60,403 nucleotides of DNA from Anaerolineae bacterium (GCA_013178015.1 JABLXR010000021.1:1-60403), one strand, 5' to 3'. Shown: positions 7,597-16,753, counted from the first letter of the stretch. A program made the numbers and translations. Notes: generated by a model not told the origin, from the letters alone.

Positions 7597-8676
7597 TCAC
7601 GCTCGGTCGGCGCGGCCGTCCCACCAGAAGGTGCGGAAGCGCTCCAGAGCCTCGCATACGGCATCTACGTTTTCTGGCGGTGTGGGCGGGTAGATGCCGC
7701 AGATGAACTCCAGCCCCCCGGCCGGTGAACCCAGCTTCCGCACTTCCTCCTCGATGAGCTCGTGGATCTCCTGCCTCGTCCCCCAGGGCACTACGCTCTG
7801 TCGGTCCACATCCAGCCGGATGCACATGCGGCCCTTGACCTCGCGGGCCAGGTCATCAATCCCGTTGAGCAGGTCCTGAGGATTGATTATGTCCACTCCG
7901 GCCTTCACGAACTCGTCCATGAAGTCCATAATGTAGCCGTCGCTGTGGAGGGCGACTATGGCTCCTGCGTCGTGGATCAGGTCGATCAGGGTCTTGTAGG
8001 CGGGGGTAACATAGCGGCCGAATTTGGCCGGGCTAATGAGAGTGGCCTTCTGGGTACCTAGGTCGTCGCCGAAGTTCATCACGTCTATGCCCAGGCTCAG
8101 CCACTGCCGCAGGTAGCGCTGGTTCTGTTCCAGCAGCACGTCAATGAGCTTCTGCAGTCGGGGATCATCGGTGGCCACGTCCACCATGAAGTTCTCGAAG
8201 CCCCGCAGGTAGTAGAGACGCATGAAGAGGAACCCGTGAGGCAAGCTGCCTGCTGCCACCTTGCCGGCCGCTCTGGCCTCATCGACCTGCCGCCGGGCAC
8301 CCTCCCAGTCCGCCGGACCTCGGTCCCACCGAACGAGGGGATCGGGCGGGGCGAACATCTCCAGCGCTTCCCAGTCGGCCAGGGGAGCGTTGATGACCAC
8401 CCCTTCGATGCCGTCCATGTCGGTGCGCCAGATGCAGCCCCAGGCGTCGGTGAAGTCCTCGCCCGCACGGTGCCCGGGCCCGAAGTCGTAATTCTCGTAG
8501 TCTATCTGCCCCACCTGGAAATCGGGGAAGAGGGTCGGGTGCCGGGCCAGGACCTCCTCCAGCTCTCGGCCCAGCTGTACACGGGAGGCACCGGAGATAG
8601 AGACGGCCATAGGTATCCATTCCGGGCCCTGGAAGCGGGCGTTGCGCAGGTAGTTTTCACGTTCGGTGAGCGCCAC
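7597..8676 (-). CDS. Uroporphyrinogen decarboxylase (UroD)-family protein without zinc Cys
   Basis: The 359-aa protein belongs to the UroD/MtaA-like TIM-barrel superfamily. The region matching the HxCG zinc motif of MtaA/CmuA-type methyltransferases reads LHSDGYIMDF, and LDVDRQ replaces the GGCDT-like segment, so both zinc Cys are missing. It lacks the classical N-terminal UroD signature, so haem synthesis is unlikely. GTG start with GAGGAGAGG upstream. It is one of two UroD-like proteins here; the other (47149-48369) keeps the zinc motif. The reaction is unknown. Confidence 0.8.
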   Translation of the reverse strand: MALTERENYLRNARFQGPEWIPMAVSISGASRVQLGRELEEVLARHPTLFPDFQVGQIDYENYDFGPGHRAGEDFTDAWGCIWRTDMDGIEGVVINAPLADWEALEMFAPPDPLVRWDRGPADWEGARRQVDEARAAGKVAAGSLPHGFLFMRLYYLRGFENFMVDVATDDPRLQKLIDVLLEQNQRYLRQWLSLGIDVMNFGDDLGTQKATLISPAKFGRYVTPAYKTLIDLIHDAGAIVALHSDGYIMDFMDEFVKAGVDIINPQDLLNGIDDLAREVKGRMCIRLDVDRQSVVPWGTRQEIHELIEEEVRKLGSPAGGLEFICGIYPPTPPENVDAVCEALERFRTFWWDGRADRA

Positions 8677-8849
8677 GTTCCTCTCCTCGTGGGACTACAG
8701 GGATGCGCCCCGATTGTCTGCCGGGAGCCTCGGGCTGTCCAGCGAAGGCGAGGCATCCCGGTGCGGCTGGCCAGCCCCTCCCTATGTGCTGTACCCTGGC
8801 TACTGCCCGGCGCGGCCCCGACCGTCCGCCGCAGCGCAGGGGATGCCCA

Positions 8850-10109
8850 ATGACAGCCACCCACCGCAAGCGCATAGTGTGGACCCTTGCCCTCTGCACG
8901 TCGCTGGCCCTCTTCGGCGATGCCACTCTGTACGCGGTGCTGCCCGCCCAGTACGGCCTCCTGGCTGTGAGCACGGCTCAGGTAGGCTGGCTCCTCAGCG
9001 TGAACCGCCTCGTCCGGCTCCCCCTCAACCTGGTGAGCGGCTGGCTGGCCGATCGGCTGGGGTGTAGGGGCCCGTACGTGATCGGCGTGGCCGTCGGGGC
9101 TCTGTCCACCGCTGCCTATGGCCTCCTGCGGGGGTTCTGGCCCCTCTTGATCTCGCGCGCCCTCTGGGGCTTGGCCTGGTCTCTGCTCACCGTGGCCGCC
9201 TATGGGATGATTCTAGATGCCAGCCGGGCGGACGATCGGGGGCGTCTCACCAGCATCTACGCCTCCTACTCCTACTTCGGCGGGTCGGTGGGCATGCTGC
9301 TGGGCGGCTTCCTGGTGGACTGGCTGCAGCTTCCCCGCGCCATGGTGGCGCTCAGCCTCTTCAGTGCCATCGGGGTGATGGGCGCGCTCACCCTGCCTCA
9401 GACGCCGCCGGCGCCCCGGAGGACCGTCGAGCCGGAGCGTCCCTCCCTGGGGGCGGCCGTCCGCGCCTCCTGGCAGGGGATGGTGGGCGCCGACCTGCGC
9501 CTCTGGGTTATCGCCGCGTTGAACTTCGCCCATCGCTTCTTCTTCGCCGGGGTGTTCTACTCCACGTTCGGGCTCTACCTCCGGCAAGCCGTGGGGGAAG
9601 AGGCTCACCTGGGCGCCTGGGTTATCGGTGTCGCTTCCCTCACCAGCCTCCTTCTGTTCGCCCGCAACGTCACCACCATCGTCACCTCCCCGGCCTTGGG
9701 ACATCTGAGCGACAGGTTGGGGGATCGAGTGCGCGTCCTGGTACTGGGCGAGGTGCTGGGAGTAGCCGGGCTGGCCGCCTTCGCCGGCAGCACCGCGCCC
9801 GCCTACATCGGGGCGGGAGTGCTGCTGGCCGCGGTGGCGTATGGGGTAGTGCCGCCGCTACTGGTGGCCTGGCTGGGCGACCTGACCCGAGCCGGATCCC
9901 GCGGGCGACACGTGGGTGGTTACCAGACCGCAGGGGACCTCGGGTCCGGCCTCGGCCCCCTGGCGGCCTACGCCTTCCTGCCTCTGCTGGGCATTCGGTG
10001 GGTGTACGGACTCAGCGCCGCCTTCCTGGCTCTGACCGTCCCTCTCATCCTGTGGGCCAGAACCAGGGCCGCCCAGGCAGAGAAGCCCCTTGTTTCAGAG
10101 CCTGCGTGA
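8850..10109 (+). CDS. MFS transporter
   Basis: About 419 aa with twelve predicted membrane segments. The MFS loop-2/3 motif appears as GWLADRLGCRGPYV (about residues 58-71) and again as GHLSDRLGDRVRVL in the second half. This secondary transporter acts in the cytoplasmic membrane; substrate unknown. I chose ATG 8850 (MTATHRKR) because residues encoded upstream are Pro/Arg-rich and look non-coding. It is divergent from the UroD-like gene, which could hint at a shared substrate. Confidence 0.85.
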   Translation: MTATHRKRIVWTLALCTSLALFGDATLYAVLPAQYGLLAVSTAQVGWLLSVNRLVRLPLNLVSGWLADRLGCRGPYVIGVAVGALSTAAYGLLRGFWPLLISRALWGLAWSLLTVAAYGMILDASRADDRGRLTSIYASYSYFGGSVGMLLGGFLVDWLQLPRAMVALSLFSAIGVMGALTLPQTPPAPRRTVEPERPSLGAAVRASWQGMVGADLRLWVIAALNFAHRFFFAGVFYSTFGLYLRQAVGEEAHLGAWVIGVASLTSLLLFARNVTTIVTSPALGHLSDRLGDRVRVLVLGEVLGVAGLAAFAGSTAPAYIGAGVLLAAVAYGVVPPLLVAWLGDLTRAGSRGRHVGGYQTAGDLGSGLGPLAAYAFLPLLGIRWVYGLSAAFLALTVPLILWARTRAAQAEKPLVSEPA

Positions 10110-10135
10110 CCCGGTCAGGCGATCCCGTGGTAAGA

Positions 10136-10190
10136 GGGTCCGGGGGCTGAAGCCCCCGGCTACCTAGGCGAAGCCCGCCTTCGCGGGCTG
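10136..10190 (+). repeat. Partial copy (F) of the modular multi-hairpin repeat
   Basis: It contains hairpin 1 (CCGGGGGCTGAAGCCCCCGG, 10140-10159), the linker CTACCTAGGC, and hairpin 2 (AGCCCGC-CTTC-GCGGGCT, 10172-10189). It lacks the later modules of the 22-28 kb copies. It sits between convergent genes and may terminate both. Confidence 0.75.
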
Positions 10191-10266
10191 ACCGACCGGG
10201 TCGGCAGTGCCCACGAGACGGAGGCAGACCTAGAGCTGACGGAGCAAGTGACGATGACGGCATCGG

Positions 10267-10653
10267 TCATACGGGGTAAGCCCTGCCCGTCTCGCGAAAC
10301 GCTGCCAGGATCTCTTTCCGCTCCTCATTCAGCTTCTGATAGAGCGAGAGCGTCAGCATCTCGAATTCGGGTACGCCGGTGGGGTCGGCGCAATAGAGGA
10401 GGCGACCGGCGCTGATGATCTCCTTCTGGAACACGGTCGAGACCTCACGGGCGTTCAGCAGATCCACCGGTCTGCGGAGGGCGTCTTCCAGCGCCAAATG
10501 AGAGGGGGTCAGCATCAGCGAGGGCTGCTGCCGGGACTGGTCAGGAGGTAACAGAACCGCGATGTCCACGTCGCTGTCGGGTCACTCATCCCGCGTCCCG
10601 TAAGTCCCAAATGGGCCGGCGAAGCGGCCGGAGAGGGCCGTGGCACCGGCCAT
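10267..10653 (-). pseudogene. MNT-type nucleotidyltransferase interrupted by in-frame TGA
   Basis: Reading the minus strand from ATG 10653 gives an N-terminal FGTYGTRDE, then TGA at 10584-10582, then in the same frame PDSDVDIAVLLPP and a normal MNT C-terminal half ending ..FETGRAYPV. Ignoring the stop, the motif fits GSx10DxD with exact spacing (GT-x10-DVD), and the stop falls where Arg is common, so CGA to TGA would explain it. MNT proteins act as antitoxins for HEPN toxins. No HEPN gene is next to it, so it may be an orphan decaying antitoxin. Sequencing error or UGA read-through remain possible. Confidence 0.8.
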
Positions 10654-10678
10654 CAAACGGCAGCGGCGCCTTGCTGCC

Positions 10679-12064
10679 CTACTTCGCCTCAGGCCCCCAC
10701 CACTCCCGCCTCGGCAGAAGCCTGCGACCGTCGCTGAACCCGTCCCCGCGCTCGGCCAGCACTTGCACCAGACGCTCCCGCCAGCGCGCCACCTCATCTG
10801 CGTGACCGGGGTCCCCTGCCAGGTTCCTCAGCTCCTGCCGGTCGCTCTCCAAGTCGAAGAACTGCTCCTCGTCGGTGGCCGGGAACCAGATGTACTTGCG
10901 CTTGCCGTCGGTCAGGTAGTGCATGGCCGGCTCCAGGGCGTAGCAGGGGGAGTGCTCGCCGTGCAGGAACTCCCGCCAGGGCTCCCCGCGGGCCGCTGCC
11001 AGGGCGCTGCGGCCGGTCATCCCGGGAGGCGGTTCCACCTCGGCTACCTCTAGGATGGTGGGCATGACATCCTGCAGGCCCACCACCCGATCGCAGGTGC
11101 CCGTGGGCCCCTCGTATCCCTGGGGGTAGCCTATGACGAAGGGGATGCGAGCCGAGCCCTCGTAGGCGTAGGTCTTACGGTGGAGGTGATGGTCGCCGAG
11201 CATGTCCCCGTGATCGGCGGTGTAGACGAACAGCGTGTCCTGGGCGAGGCGACTACGGCGCCACTCCTCCAGCATGTAGCCGAACTGGAAGTCGATGTGA
11301 GTGATCAGCCCCATGTAGCCGATGCGCCCCCTCCGGGTCTGCTCCGGAGTAAGCCGACCGTGCCAAGCCGTCACAGGCAGGCCAGGCCCTGCCACGTCAT
11401 ACCTTTCTGCCCAGTCCCCCACAGGCACCGGCGGCTGCTCCCGATCGGCGTACATGTCCCAGATGGCCCCCGGCGGGTCGTAAGGCGAGTGAGGGGCGTG
11501 GTGAGAGACCCACAGGAAGAACGGTCGGGTGGGGTCTCGGCGGCGGAGCATGTCCATGGCCACCTCGGTGGTCCAGTTGGTGCGATGGTACTGCTCCTCC
11601 TTGTCCCAAGGCCGCGCCGTCCACCCGTTGGCGTCCACTCCATGGGAGCGCTCGTGAGCCCAGGGCCCCAGACGAGCCCTCAGCCATTCCCGATGGTCCA
11701 GTTCGCCTGGCGAGACCTCGTGGAAGCCGTAGAGCTTGCGGACTGGGTGCAGGTTGCGGAAGCCCACGTTGAAGCAGTGGTAACCGTTGTCGGCCAGGAC
11801 GTGGGCCAGCGTGTTGGGCTCGTGCCACTCGGTGGCGGAGTAGCCCACCAGCCCGCAGTGGTAGTTGCCCTTGCCCGACAGCAGGATGCGCCGGGCCCCG
11901 GTGGTGGACGGGATCTCAGAGTAGGCGTTGGGGAAGTAGAGCCCGTGTTGCACCAGGCTATCCAGGTTGGGCGTCTCCACCAAGGGGTGCCCGGCCAGGC
12001 CGAAGAAGTCGCCCCGCTGCTGGTCGGTGGTGAACAGAACGATGTTGGGTCTCTTCACAGACAT
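10679..12064 (-). CDS. Sulfatase-like alkaline phosphatase superfamily hydrolase with Thr at the nucleophile site
   Basis: The 461-aa protein shows the N-terminal metal site NIVLFTTDQQRGD (residues 6-18), the late TADHGDMLGDH and the HRKTYAYEGS segment of the sulfatase fold. At the nucleophile site, where CxPSR gives formylglycine, it reads IPSTTGARR: aligned by the conserved NAY and (L)SG ends, Cys is replaced by Thr and Pro by Gly, with Arg kept. Thr is the nucleophile in NPP-type phosphodiesterases of this superfamily, so it may be a phosphoesterase rather than a sulfatase. It follows the DUF3604 gene on the same strand. Confidence 0.85.
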   Translation of the reverse strand: MSVKRPNIVLFTTDQQRGDFFGLAGHPLVETPNLDSLVQHGLYFPNAYSEIPSTTGARRILLSGKGNYHCGLVGYSATEWHEPNTLAHVLADNGYHCFNVGFRNLHPVRKLYGFHEVSPGELDHREWLRARLGPWAHERSHGVDANGWTARPWDKEEQYHRTNWTTEVAMDMLRRRDPTRPFFLWVSHHAPHSPYDPPGAIWDMYADREQPPVPVGDWAERYDVAGPGLPVTAWHGRLTPEQTRRGRIGYMGLITHIDFQFGYMLEEWRRSRLAQDTLFVYTADHGDMLGDHHLHRKTYAYEGSARIPFVIGYPQGYEGPTGTCDRVVGLQDVMPTILEVAEVEPPPGMTGRSALAAARGEPWREFLHGEHSPCYALEPAMHYLTDGKRKYIWFPATDEEQFFDLESDRQELRNLAGDPGHADEVARWRERLVQVLAERGDGFSDGRRLLPRREWWGPEAK

Positions 12065-12124
12065 GAGATGCTCATCTCCTCAGGGCCTCGACCGAGGTCG
12101 GGGCTAGGGGGCCTGACGGCCGGA

Positions 12125-12142
12125 TGTCCGCCTGCGCGGACA
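12125..12142. other. Perfect hairpin TGTCCGC-CTGC-GCGGACA
   Basis: A 7-bp stem with a 4-nt loop lies in the 209-bp gap between the DUF3604 stop and the sulfatase-like start, both minus strand. It may be a terminator or RNA stability element; no U tract. Confidence 0.4.
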
Positions 12143-12202
12143 CCGGTGCTGGTGAGCAGCTTGCCTCGGCACAGGCCGACGCTCGGCGGCAAGGCCCTAC
12201 AG

Positions 12203-12221
12203 CCTCGAATTCCATTCGAGG
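12203..12221. other. Perfect hairpin CCTCGAA-N5-TTCGAGG
   Basis: A second 7-bp stem with a 5-nt loop in the same intergenic gap, closer to the DUF3604 stop. With the hairpin at 12125 it could limit read-through into the sulfatase-like gene. Confidence 0.4.
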
Positions 12222-12273
12222 GCCTGCTGCTCGAGTGCGTTGGCGTCGTCACCGACTTCGGTACCCTTCAGGG

Positions 12274-14187
12274 TCATGACACCCACACCGGGCTAGACCA
12301 GGCCTGGTGCCGGTCCGGCTGGCGCACGCGCACGTAGTAGTAGCTCACCGGCTCAGCGTTGGTCTCCTGCCCTCCCTTGGGCTCGCGATCGTTCCACTCC
12401 AGCCAGTGCTCGTACCCAGTGGCTCCCACCGAGTGGACCACCGAGCCGTTCCGGATCACGTCCACCTCGAAGTCGGGCACTGTCCCCACCACGTGAGCCG
12501 AGACCCGGACCTCGTCGGCCTCGATCTCGCTCCCCATGAACGCTCCGTTGACTTCCATGCGAAGCAGGATGCGCGCTCCCGTGGTGGCGTAGCAGCGCCG
12601 ATCGTGGAGAGCGTCCCACAGGGCCTCACGGGTGAGCTCGGGGACGTACACCCCCGCCAGCCCACCTCCCTCGCCGAAGAAATGGGGCGGCCGGCCAGGC
12701 TGCCCGAAGTGGGTGTCGGTGCCTCCCACGAACCCCAGCCGGTGCCCCATCGCCAGAGCTGCCCGCACACTGTGCGGCCCCGACGCCTCCGAGATGCCCC
12801 AGGCAGAACAGATCTCCACCAGGCGCTGGAATTTGTCGTTGCGGAAGCTCCAGTCGGTGGGTCCGCAGAACTTGGGGTGGTGGGGGATGGTGAGAGCACG
12901 GTAGCCTTCCTCATCCAGGCGCCCCCACAGCTCGTCCGGCGTCAGCCCGTCCTGTCCCCTGATGTAGATGCCACTGTCCCCCCGGTAGTAGACGTTCTTG
13001 TGCCCATAGCGGCCTACCCCGCACTCGAAGGACACCAGGGTGACGAACTCGCCCGGGGCGTAGTAGCGGTTGCTCTTGGCCACGTCATCCGCCCACAGGG
13101 CGTGCAGTGCCTCATGCCGCTCGGTCTCCCAGTCGGGGAGATTGTCGAAGTCCATCCGCCCACCGTAGTGGTTGGCCGGGGCGCAGAAGTCCAGCCGCTC
13201 CACTTCCCGCGCCCAGGTGTAGTATTCGTCCAGAGTGCCGGTGCCGATGCTGACGTAGACTTGACCGTGGAGGTCGCCGAAAAGGATGCGCTGCCCTGGG
13301 TCGCAGAAGCCTACCCCGATCGGGTTGCTGCGGCCCGACAGCGCCTTCTGCCGATCGAAGGCGCGAATGATCGCCACGCCGGCCTCCCGGGCCTTGGCGG
13401 GAATGCGCTTCTGCGAGCCATCCTGCGGGAGAAGATCAACCTTGTCCGACACCTCCTCCATCGGCCCGGAGGTCTCCAGTTCCACCTGGCCCTGGTACCT
13501 CGCCGCCAGGTTCGCTCCGTACTGGTCTATAGCCTGGACCGTCAGCGGGAACCGCTCCCCTGGCTGAACGGTAGCGGGGGCGATGGCTCGCAGGGCCGCC
13601 GCCCCCGCCCCGGTGACGGTTACCGTCGGAGGGGGTGACACCGGCAGGTAGACGCCGTCACCGTTGAAGTCTATCCCCATAGCCAGGGGCGAGTCCTGAG
13701 CGAACCAGGGGCACCGCAGTTGAGAGCCGTCCTCGGTGCCGATGTAGATGCGCACCTGTCGACCTGGGGGGACCTCACCCTCCACCAGCACCGCGTCCAG
13801 CACCTGGAACCGGGTGCAGTCCGACACCGATAGCTCAAACCGCGTCCCCTGGCCCCCCTCCACCCGAGCCCAGGCAGAGTAGCCCGGATTGACCACCCCT
13901 GCGGGAACCAGAATCTGGCGGCCGCCATGCAGGGGCCGGCCCAGGTGAGGCGTCCACCCCGCCGGAATCTCGATGGCCAGGTGGCTGCCGGGGCGCAAGG
14001 GCTCGTCGCCCGCCGCGTACGTGACCACCCAGTGATGGCCGCTGTAGGCCTCGGCCACCGAGGGTTCGATAGAAGCCGAGCCCGGCGCCGCCGGCGAGGT
14101 GCGCCAGAGGCTATTCTGCACGTACCACTCGTTCTGGGTCCAGGACCGAGGTCGGCCCTGCCCAGCGTGCTGAGCTCCGGATGCCAT
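12274..14187 (-). CDS. DUF3604 (PHP-like) domain protein
   Basis: About 637 aa. The C-terminal two thirds carry DUF3604 features: FGDLHGQ followed by GTGTLDEYYTWAREVERLDFCAPANH, a later IPHHPK and GGTDTHFGQPG, consistent with PHP-type metal-dependent hydrolases. The N-terminal part (about 1-300) is beta-rich and Ig-like. No signal peptide is visible. I place the start at 14187, where GGAGG lies 6 nt upstream; an ATG 6 nt earlier abuts the ribosome site. DUF3604 proteins often sit beside sulfatases, as here; the function is unproven. Confidence 0.8.
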   Translation of the reverse strand: MASGAQHAGQGRPRSWTQNEWYVQNSLWRTSPAAPGSASIEPSVAEAYSGHHWVVTYAAGDEPLRPGSHLAIEIPAGWTPHLGRPLHGGRQILVPAGVVNPGYSAWARVEGGQGTRFELSVSDCTRFQVLDAVLVEGEVPPGRQVRIYIGTEDGSQLRCPWFAQDSPLAMGIDFNGDGVYLPVSPPPTVTVTGAGAAALRAIAPATVQPGERFPLTVQAIDQYGANLAARYQGQVELETSGPMEEVSDKVDLLPQDGSQKRIPAKAREAGVAIIRAFDRQKALSGRSNPIGVGFCDPGQRILFGDLHGQVYVSIGTGTLDEYYTWAREVERLDFCAPANHYGGRMDFDNLPDWETERHEALHALWADDVAKSNRYYAPGEFVTLVSFECGVGRYGHKNVYYRGDSGIYIRGQDGLTPDELWGRLDEEGYRALTIPHHPKFCGPTDWSFRNDKFQRLVEICSAWGISEASGPHSVRAALAMGHRLGFVGGTDTHFGQPGRPPHFFGEGGGLAGVYVPELTREALWDALHDRRCYATTGARILLRMEVNGAFMGSEIEADEVRVSAHVVGTVPDFEVDVIRNGSVVHSVGATGYEHWLEWNDREPKGGQETNAEPVSYYYVRVRQPDRHQAWSSPVWVS

Positions 14188-14214
14188 GCTCATCCTCCAC
14201 GACGTAGGGGGATA

Positions 14215-14319
14215 GAACGCTGATGACGCTGATAGGCCGCAGATTCGCGCCGATCTGCCTCTTAATATCCTCCCCCTCGATCGGCGTCAATCAGCGCAGC
14301 ATCAGCGTCATCAGCGTTC
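14215..14319. repeat. 19-bp inverted repeat of the GAACGCTGATGACGCTGAT family
   Basis: 14215-14233 and 14301-14319 are perfect reverse complements. They flank about 67 bp between divergent starts (DUF3604 and spermidine-synthase-like). The same 19-mer recurs at 44274-44292 and 45269-45287. It could form a cruciform or hold regulatory sites. Confidence 0.75.
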
Positions 14320-14355
14320 CGCTCGCTCTGGCTCGGACCGAGCCCGGAGGGTAGA

Positions 14356-16071
14356 ATGTCAGCACTGGGACCGGTGCGCGGCGCCCAGGTCGGACGAGCC
14401 GTCCGTCTATCGTGTCGGATGAGTGCCATGAGTGCCGAGAGCACCTCGATCCAGGCCCCGACCACTCCTGCCCCTGGGGAAGCCGCCCCTACTCGCGCCC
14501 GCGCCGAGGCCAGACCTTGGATCTGGCGGCCCAACCTGCTCGTCTTCCTCTCCAATGCCTGCGTGATGATCCTGGAGCTGGTGGCAGGCCGCATCATCGC
14601 ACCCTACGTGGGCGTCTCTCTGTACACCTGGACCAGCGTCATCGGGGTGATCTTGGCCGGCATCAGTCTGGGCAACTACCTGGGCGGCCGCCTGGCGGAC
14701 CGCTGGGCCTCCCTCCGCCTGCTGGGCGGGGTCTACCTCCTGGGTGGGCTCTCGTCCTTCATCATCCTCACCGTGGATCTGATGGCGGACTGGGTGCCCT
14801 ATCAGTGGTCCATCGTCTGGCGCATCTTGGCCCTGACCGCTGCTCTCTTCGTGCTTCCCAGCGCCGTGCTCGGCTGCATCTCGCCCATAGTGGCCAAGCT
14901 GGCGGTGCAGGACCTGGCCCGTACCGGCCGTACGGTGGGCATGATCTATGCCTCCGGGGCGGCGGGCAGCATCGTGGGTACTTTCGCCACCGGCTTCTTT
15001 CTCATCTCCTGGTTCGGCACCTATGCCATCGTCCTGGGTGTAGCAGTGGTGCTTCTGGGCCTGGGCTTCGCCCTGCTCCTGACGGGAAAACCCCGGGCGC
15101 TGGGCGCCTCATTCATGGGATCGCTAGCCCTGGCCGGGGTGATCTGGTGGCCCACCCACTCGCTCTCCCCTTGCACCCTGGAGACCGACTACTTCTGCAT
15201 CAAAGTGCGGGAGGAGAATCGCCACGGCGATATCGTCCGGCTTCTCATCCTCGACCGACTGGTCCACAGCTACTCCTCCCTCTCCGATCCCACCAGGCTG
15301 GTGTACGGCTACGAGCAGGTATACGCCGAGGCCACTCAGTACCAGGCCCAGAGGAACGCCACGCTCAGCGCCCTCTTCATCGGAGGCGGCGGCTACACCT
15401 TTCCCCGCTACATGGAGAACGTGTACCCCGGCAGCCGGCTGGACGTCATCGAGATAGACCCGGCCGTCACCCGAGTCGCCTACGAGTACATGGGCCTGCC
15501 CGCCGATTCCACCGTCACCAGCTTCAACCAGGACGCCCGCCTGTTCCTGGAGCGTGAGCCCGACCACCACTACAACCTGATCATGGGCGACGCCTTCAAC
15601 GACTACTCGGTGCCCTACCACCTCACCACGCACGAGTTCAACCAGAGGGTGCGCGCCTGGCTGGCTGACCACGGGCTGTACCTGGTGAACATCATTGACG
15701 GAGCCGGCGGCGATTTCCTTCGCGCCTACACCCACACCCTGAGGCAGAGCTTCGAGCACGTCTACGTCATCCCCACCACCGAGAACTGGCGCTGGTCGGT
15801 GCGCACCACCTACGTGCTGGTGGCGGGGCGCCACCCCCTGGATCTCGAAGCCTTCAAGGACATAGACGGCGGCGATGGCAGCGCCCTCCTGGCCCACCGT
15901 GTCCTTAGCCAGGAAGAGCTGGATGAGGTGCTGGCCGGCGGGCGCACCATCACCCTCACGGACCGGTACGCGCCGGTGGACCAGCTTCTCGCCGCCGTGG
16001 TGAGGGATGAGTTGCCCGAAGGAGTGCAGCCACCCACCCCTACACCCGAGTTCTGGGACCAATTGCCCTGA
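14356..16071 (+). CDS. Membrane-fused spermidine-synthase-like protein
   Basis: The 571-aa protein has an N-terminal membrane domain of about seven hydrophobic segments (about 55-265) and a C-terminal aminopropyltransferase-like Rossmann fold: ALFIGGGGYTFPRY (SAM-type motif I), DVIEIDP, then MGDAFNDYSVPYHLTT. Such fused proteins are common in bacteria and are often called polyamine synthases, though many are untested and may use other methyl or aminopropyl transfer. GGAGG lies 5 nt before ATG 14356; inner ATGs at 14419 and 14428 are alternatives without a clear site. Confidence 0.8.
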   Translation: MSALGPVRGAQVGRAVRLSCRMSAMSAESTSIQAPTTPAPGEAAPTRARAEARPWIWRPNLLVFLSNACVMILELVAGRIIAPYVGVSLYTWTSVIGVILAGISLGNYLGGRLADRWASLRLLGGVYLLGGLSSFIILTVDLMADWVPYQWSIVWRILALTAALFVLPSAVLGCISPIVAKLAVQDLARTGRTVGMIYASGAAGSIVGTFATGFFLISWFGTYAIVLGVAVVLLGLGFALLLTGKPRALGASFMGSLALAGVIWWPTHSLSPCTLETDYFCIKVREENRHGDIVRLLILDRLVHSYSSLSDPTRLVYGYEQVYAEATQYQAQRNATLSALFIGGGGYTFPRYMENVYPGSRLDVIEIDPAVTRVAYEYMGLPADSTVTSFNQDARLFLEREPDHHYNLIMGDAFNDYSVPYHLTTHEFNQRVRAWLADHGLYLVNIIDGAGGDFLRAYTHTLRQSFEHVYVIPTTENWRWSVRTTYVLVAGRHPLDLEAFKDIDGGDGSALLAHRVLSQEELDEVLAGGRTITLTDRYAPVDQLLAAVVRDELPEGVQPPTPTPEFWDQLP

Positions 16072-16120
16072 CCAGGGGGCCCCGGCGCGTCTGCCCGATG
16101 GGCCCAGGGAGGAGAGTGCC

Positions 16121-16732
16121 ATGAGCCAGGCCGATGCACTCAAGACCTATCGTGAGAAGCGCGACTTCTCCCGCACTCCTGAGCCAGCCGGAGAGGCACG
16201 TCCGGCCGGCGAGAAGCCCATCTTCGTGGTGCAGAAGCATGCCGCCTCCACCCTGCACTACGACTTCCGTCTCGAGGTGGCCGGAGTGCTCAAGTCCTGG
16301 GCGGTGCCCAAGGGTCCTTCGCCCAACCCCAAGGACAAGCGCCTGGCCGTCCCCACCGAGGACCACCCTATGGAGTATGCCGATTTCGAGGGCAACATTC
16401 CTCAGGGCGAATACGGGGGTGGCACCGTTATCGTGTGGGATATGGGCACCTATCGCAACCTGGCCCGCGACGACGACCGCCCGGTCCCGATGGAAGAGGC
16501 ACTGGAGCGGGGTCGCGTCAGCGTCTGGCTGGAGGGGCATAAGCTCCGGGGAGGCTATGCCCTCATCCGCACCGGCAAGGGTGAGGACGCCCGCTGGCTC
16601 CTCATCAAGATGGATGACGACGAGGCCGATCCGGGGCGTGACCTGGTTCGGGACCGGCCGGAATCCGTCCTCAGCGGCCGCACCGTCGAGGAGGTCGCCG
16701 CCCAGGCTGAGGACGAGTCCGAGCCAGAATAG
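16121..16732 (+). CDS. Stand-alone LigD-type 3'-phosphoesterase domain protein
   Basis: The 203-aa protein is the 3'-phosphoesterase (PE) module of LigD without ligase or polymerase domains. The catalytic signature is QKHAASTLHYDFRLE (about residues 37-51), followed by SWAVPKGPS and FEGNIPQGEYGGGTVIVWD. PE trims 3' phosphates and ribonucleotides during non-homologous end joining, using Mn2+ bound by the His and Asp residues. GGGAGGAGAG precedes the ATG. No Ku or ligase is in the window, so partners must be elsewhere. Confidence 0.9.
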   Translation: MSQADALKTYREKRDFSRTPEPAGEARPAGEKPIFVVQKHAASTLHYDFRLEVAGVLKSWAVPKGPSPNPKDKRLAVPTEDHPMEYADFEGNIPQGEYGGGTVIVWDMGTYRNLARDDDRPVPMEEALERGRVSVWLEGHKLRGGYALIRTGKGEDARWLLIKMDDDEADPGRDLVRDRPESVLSGRTVEEVAAQAEDESEPE

Positions 16733-16753
16733 CGGTGGAGCCGCGCCGCCGAT

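Noticed and set aside
7597-8676. HemE (true uroporphyrinogen decarboxylase)
   Set aside because: It lacks the N-terminal HemE signature, and no haem-pathway genes are near; it belongs to the wider superfamily.
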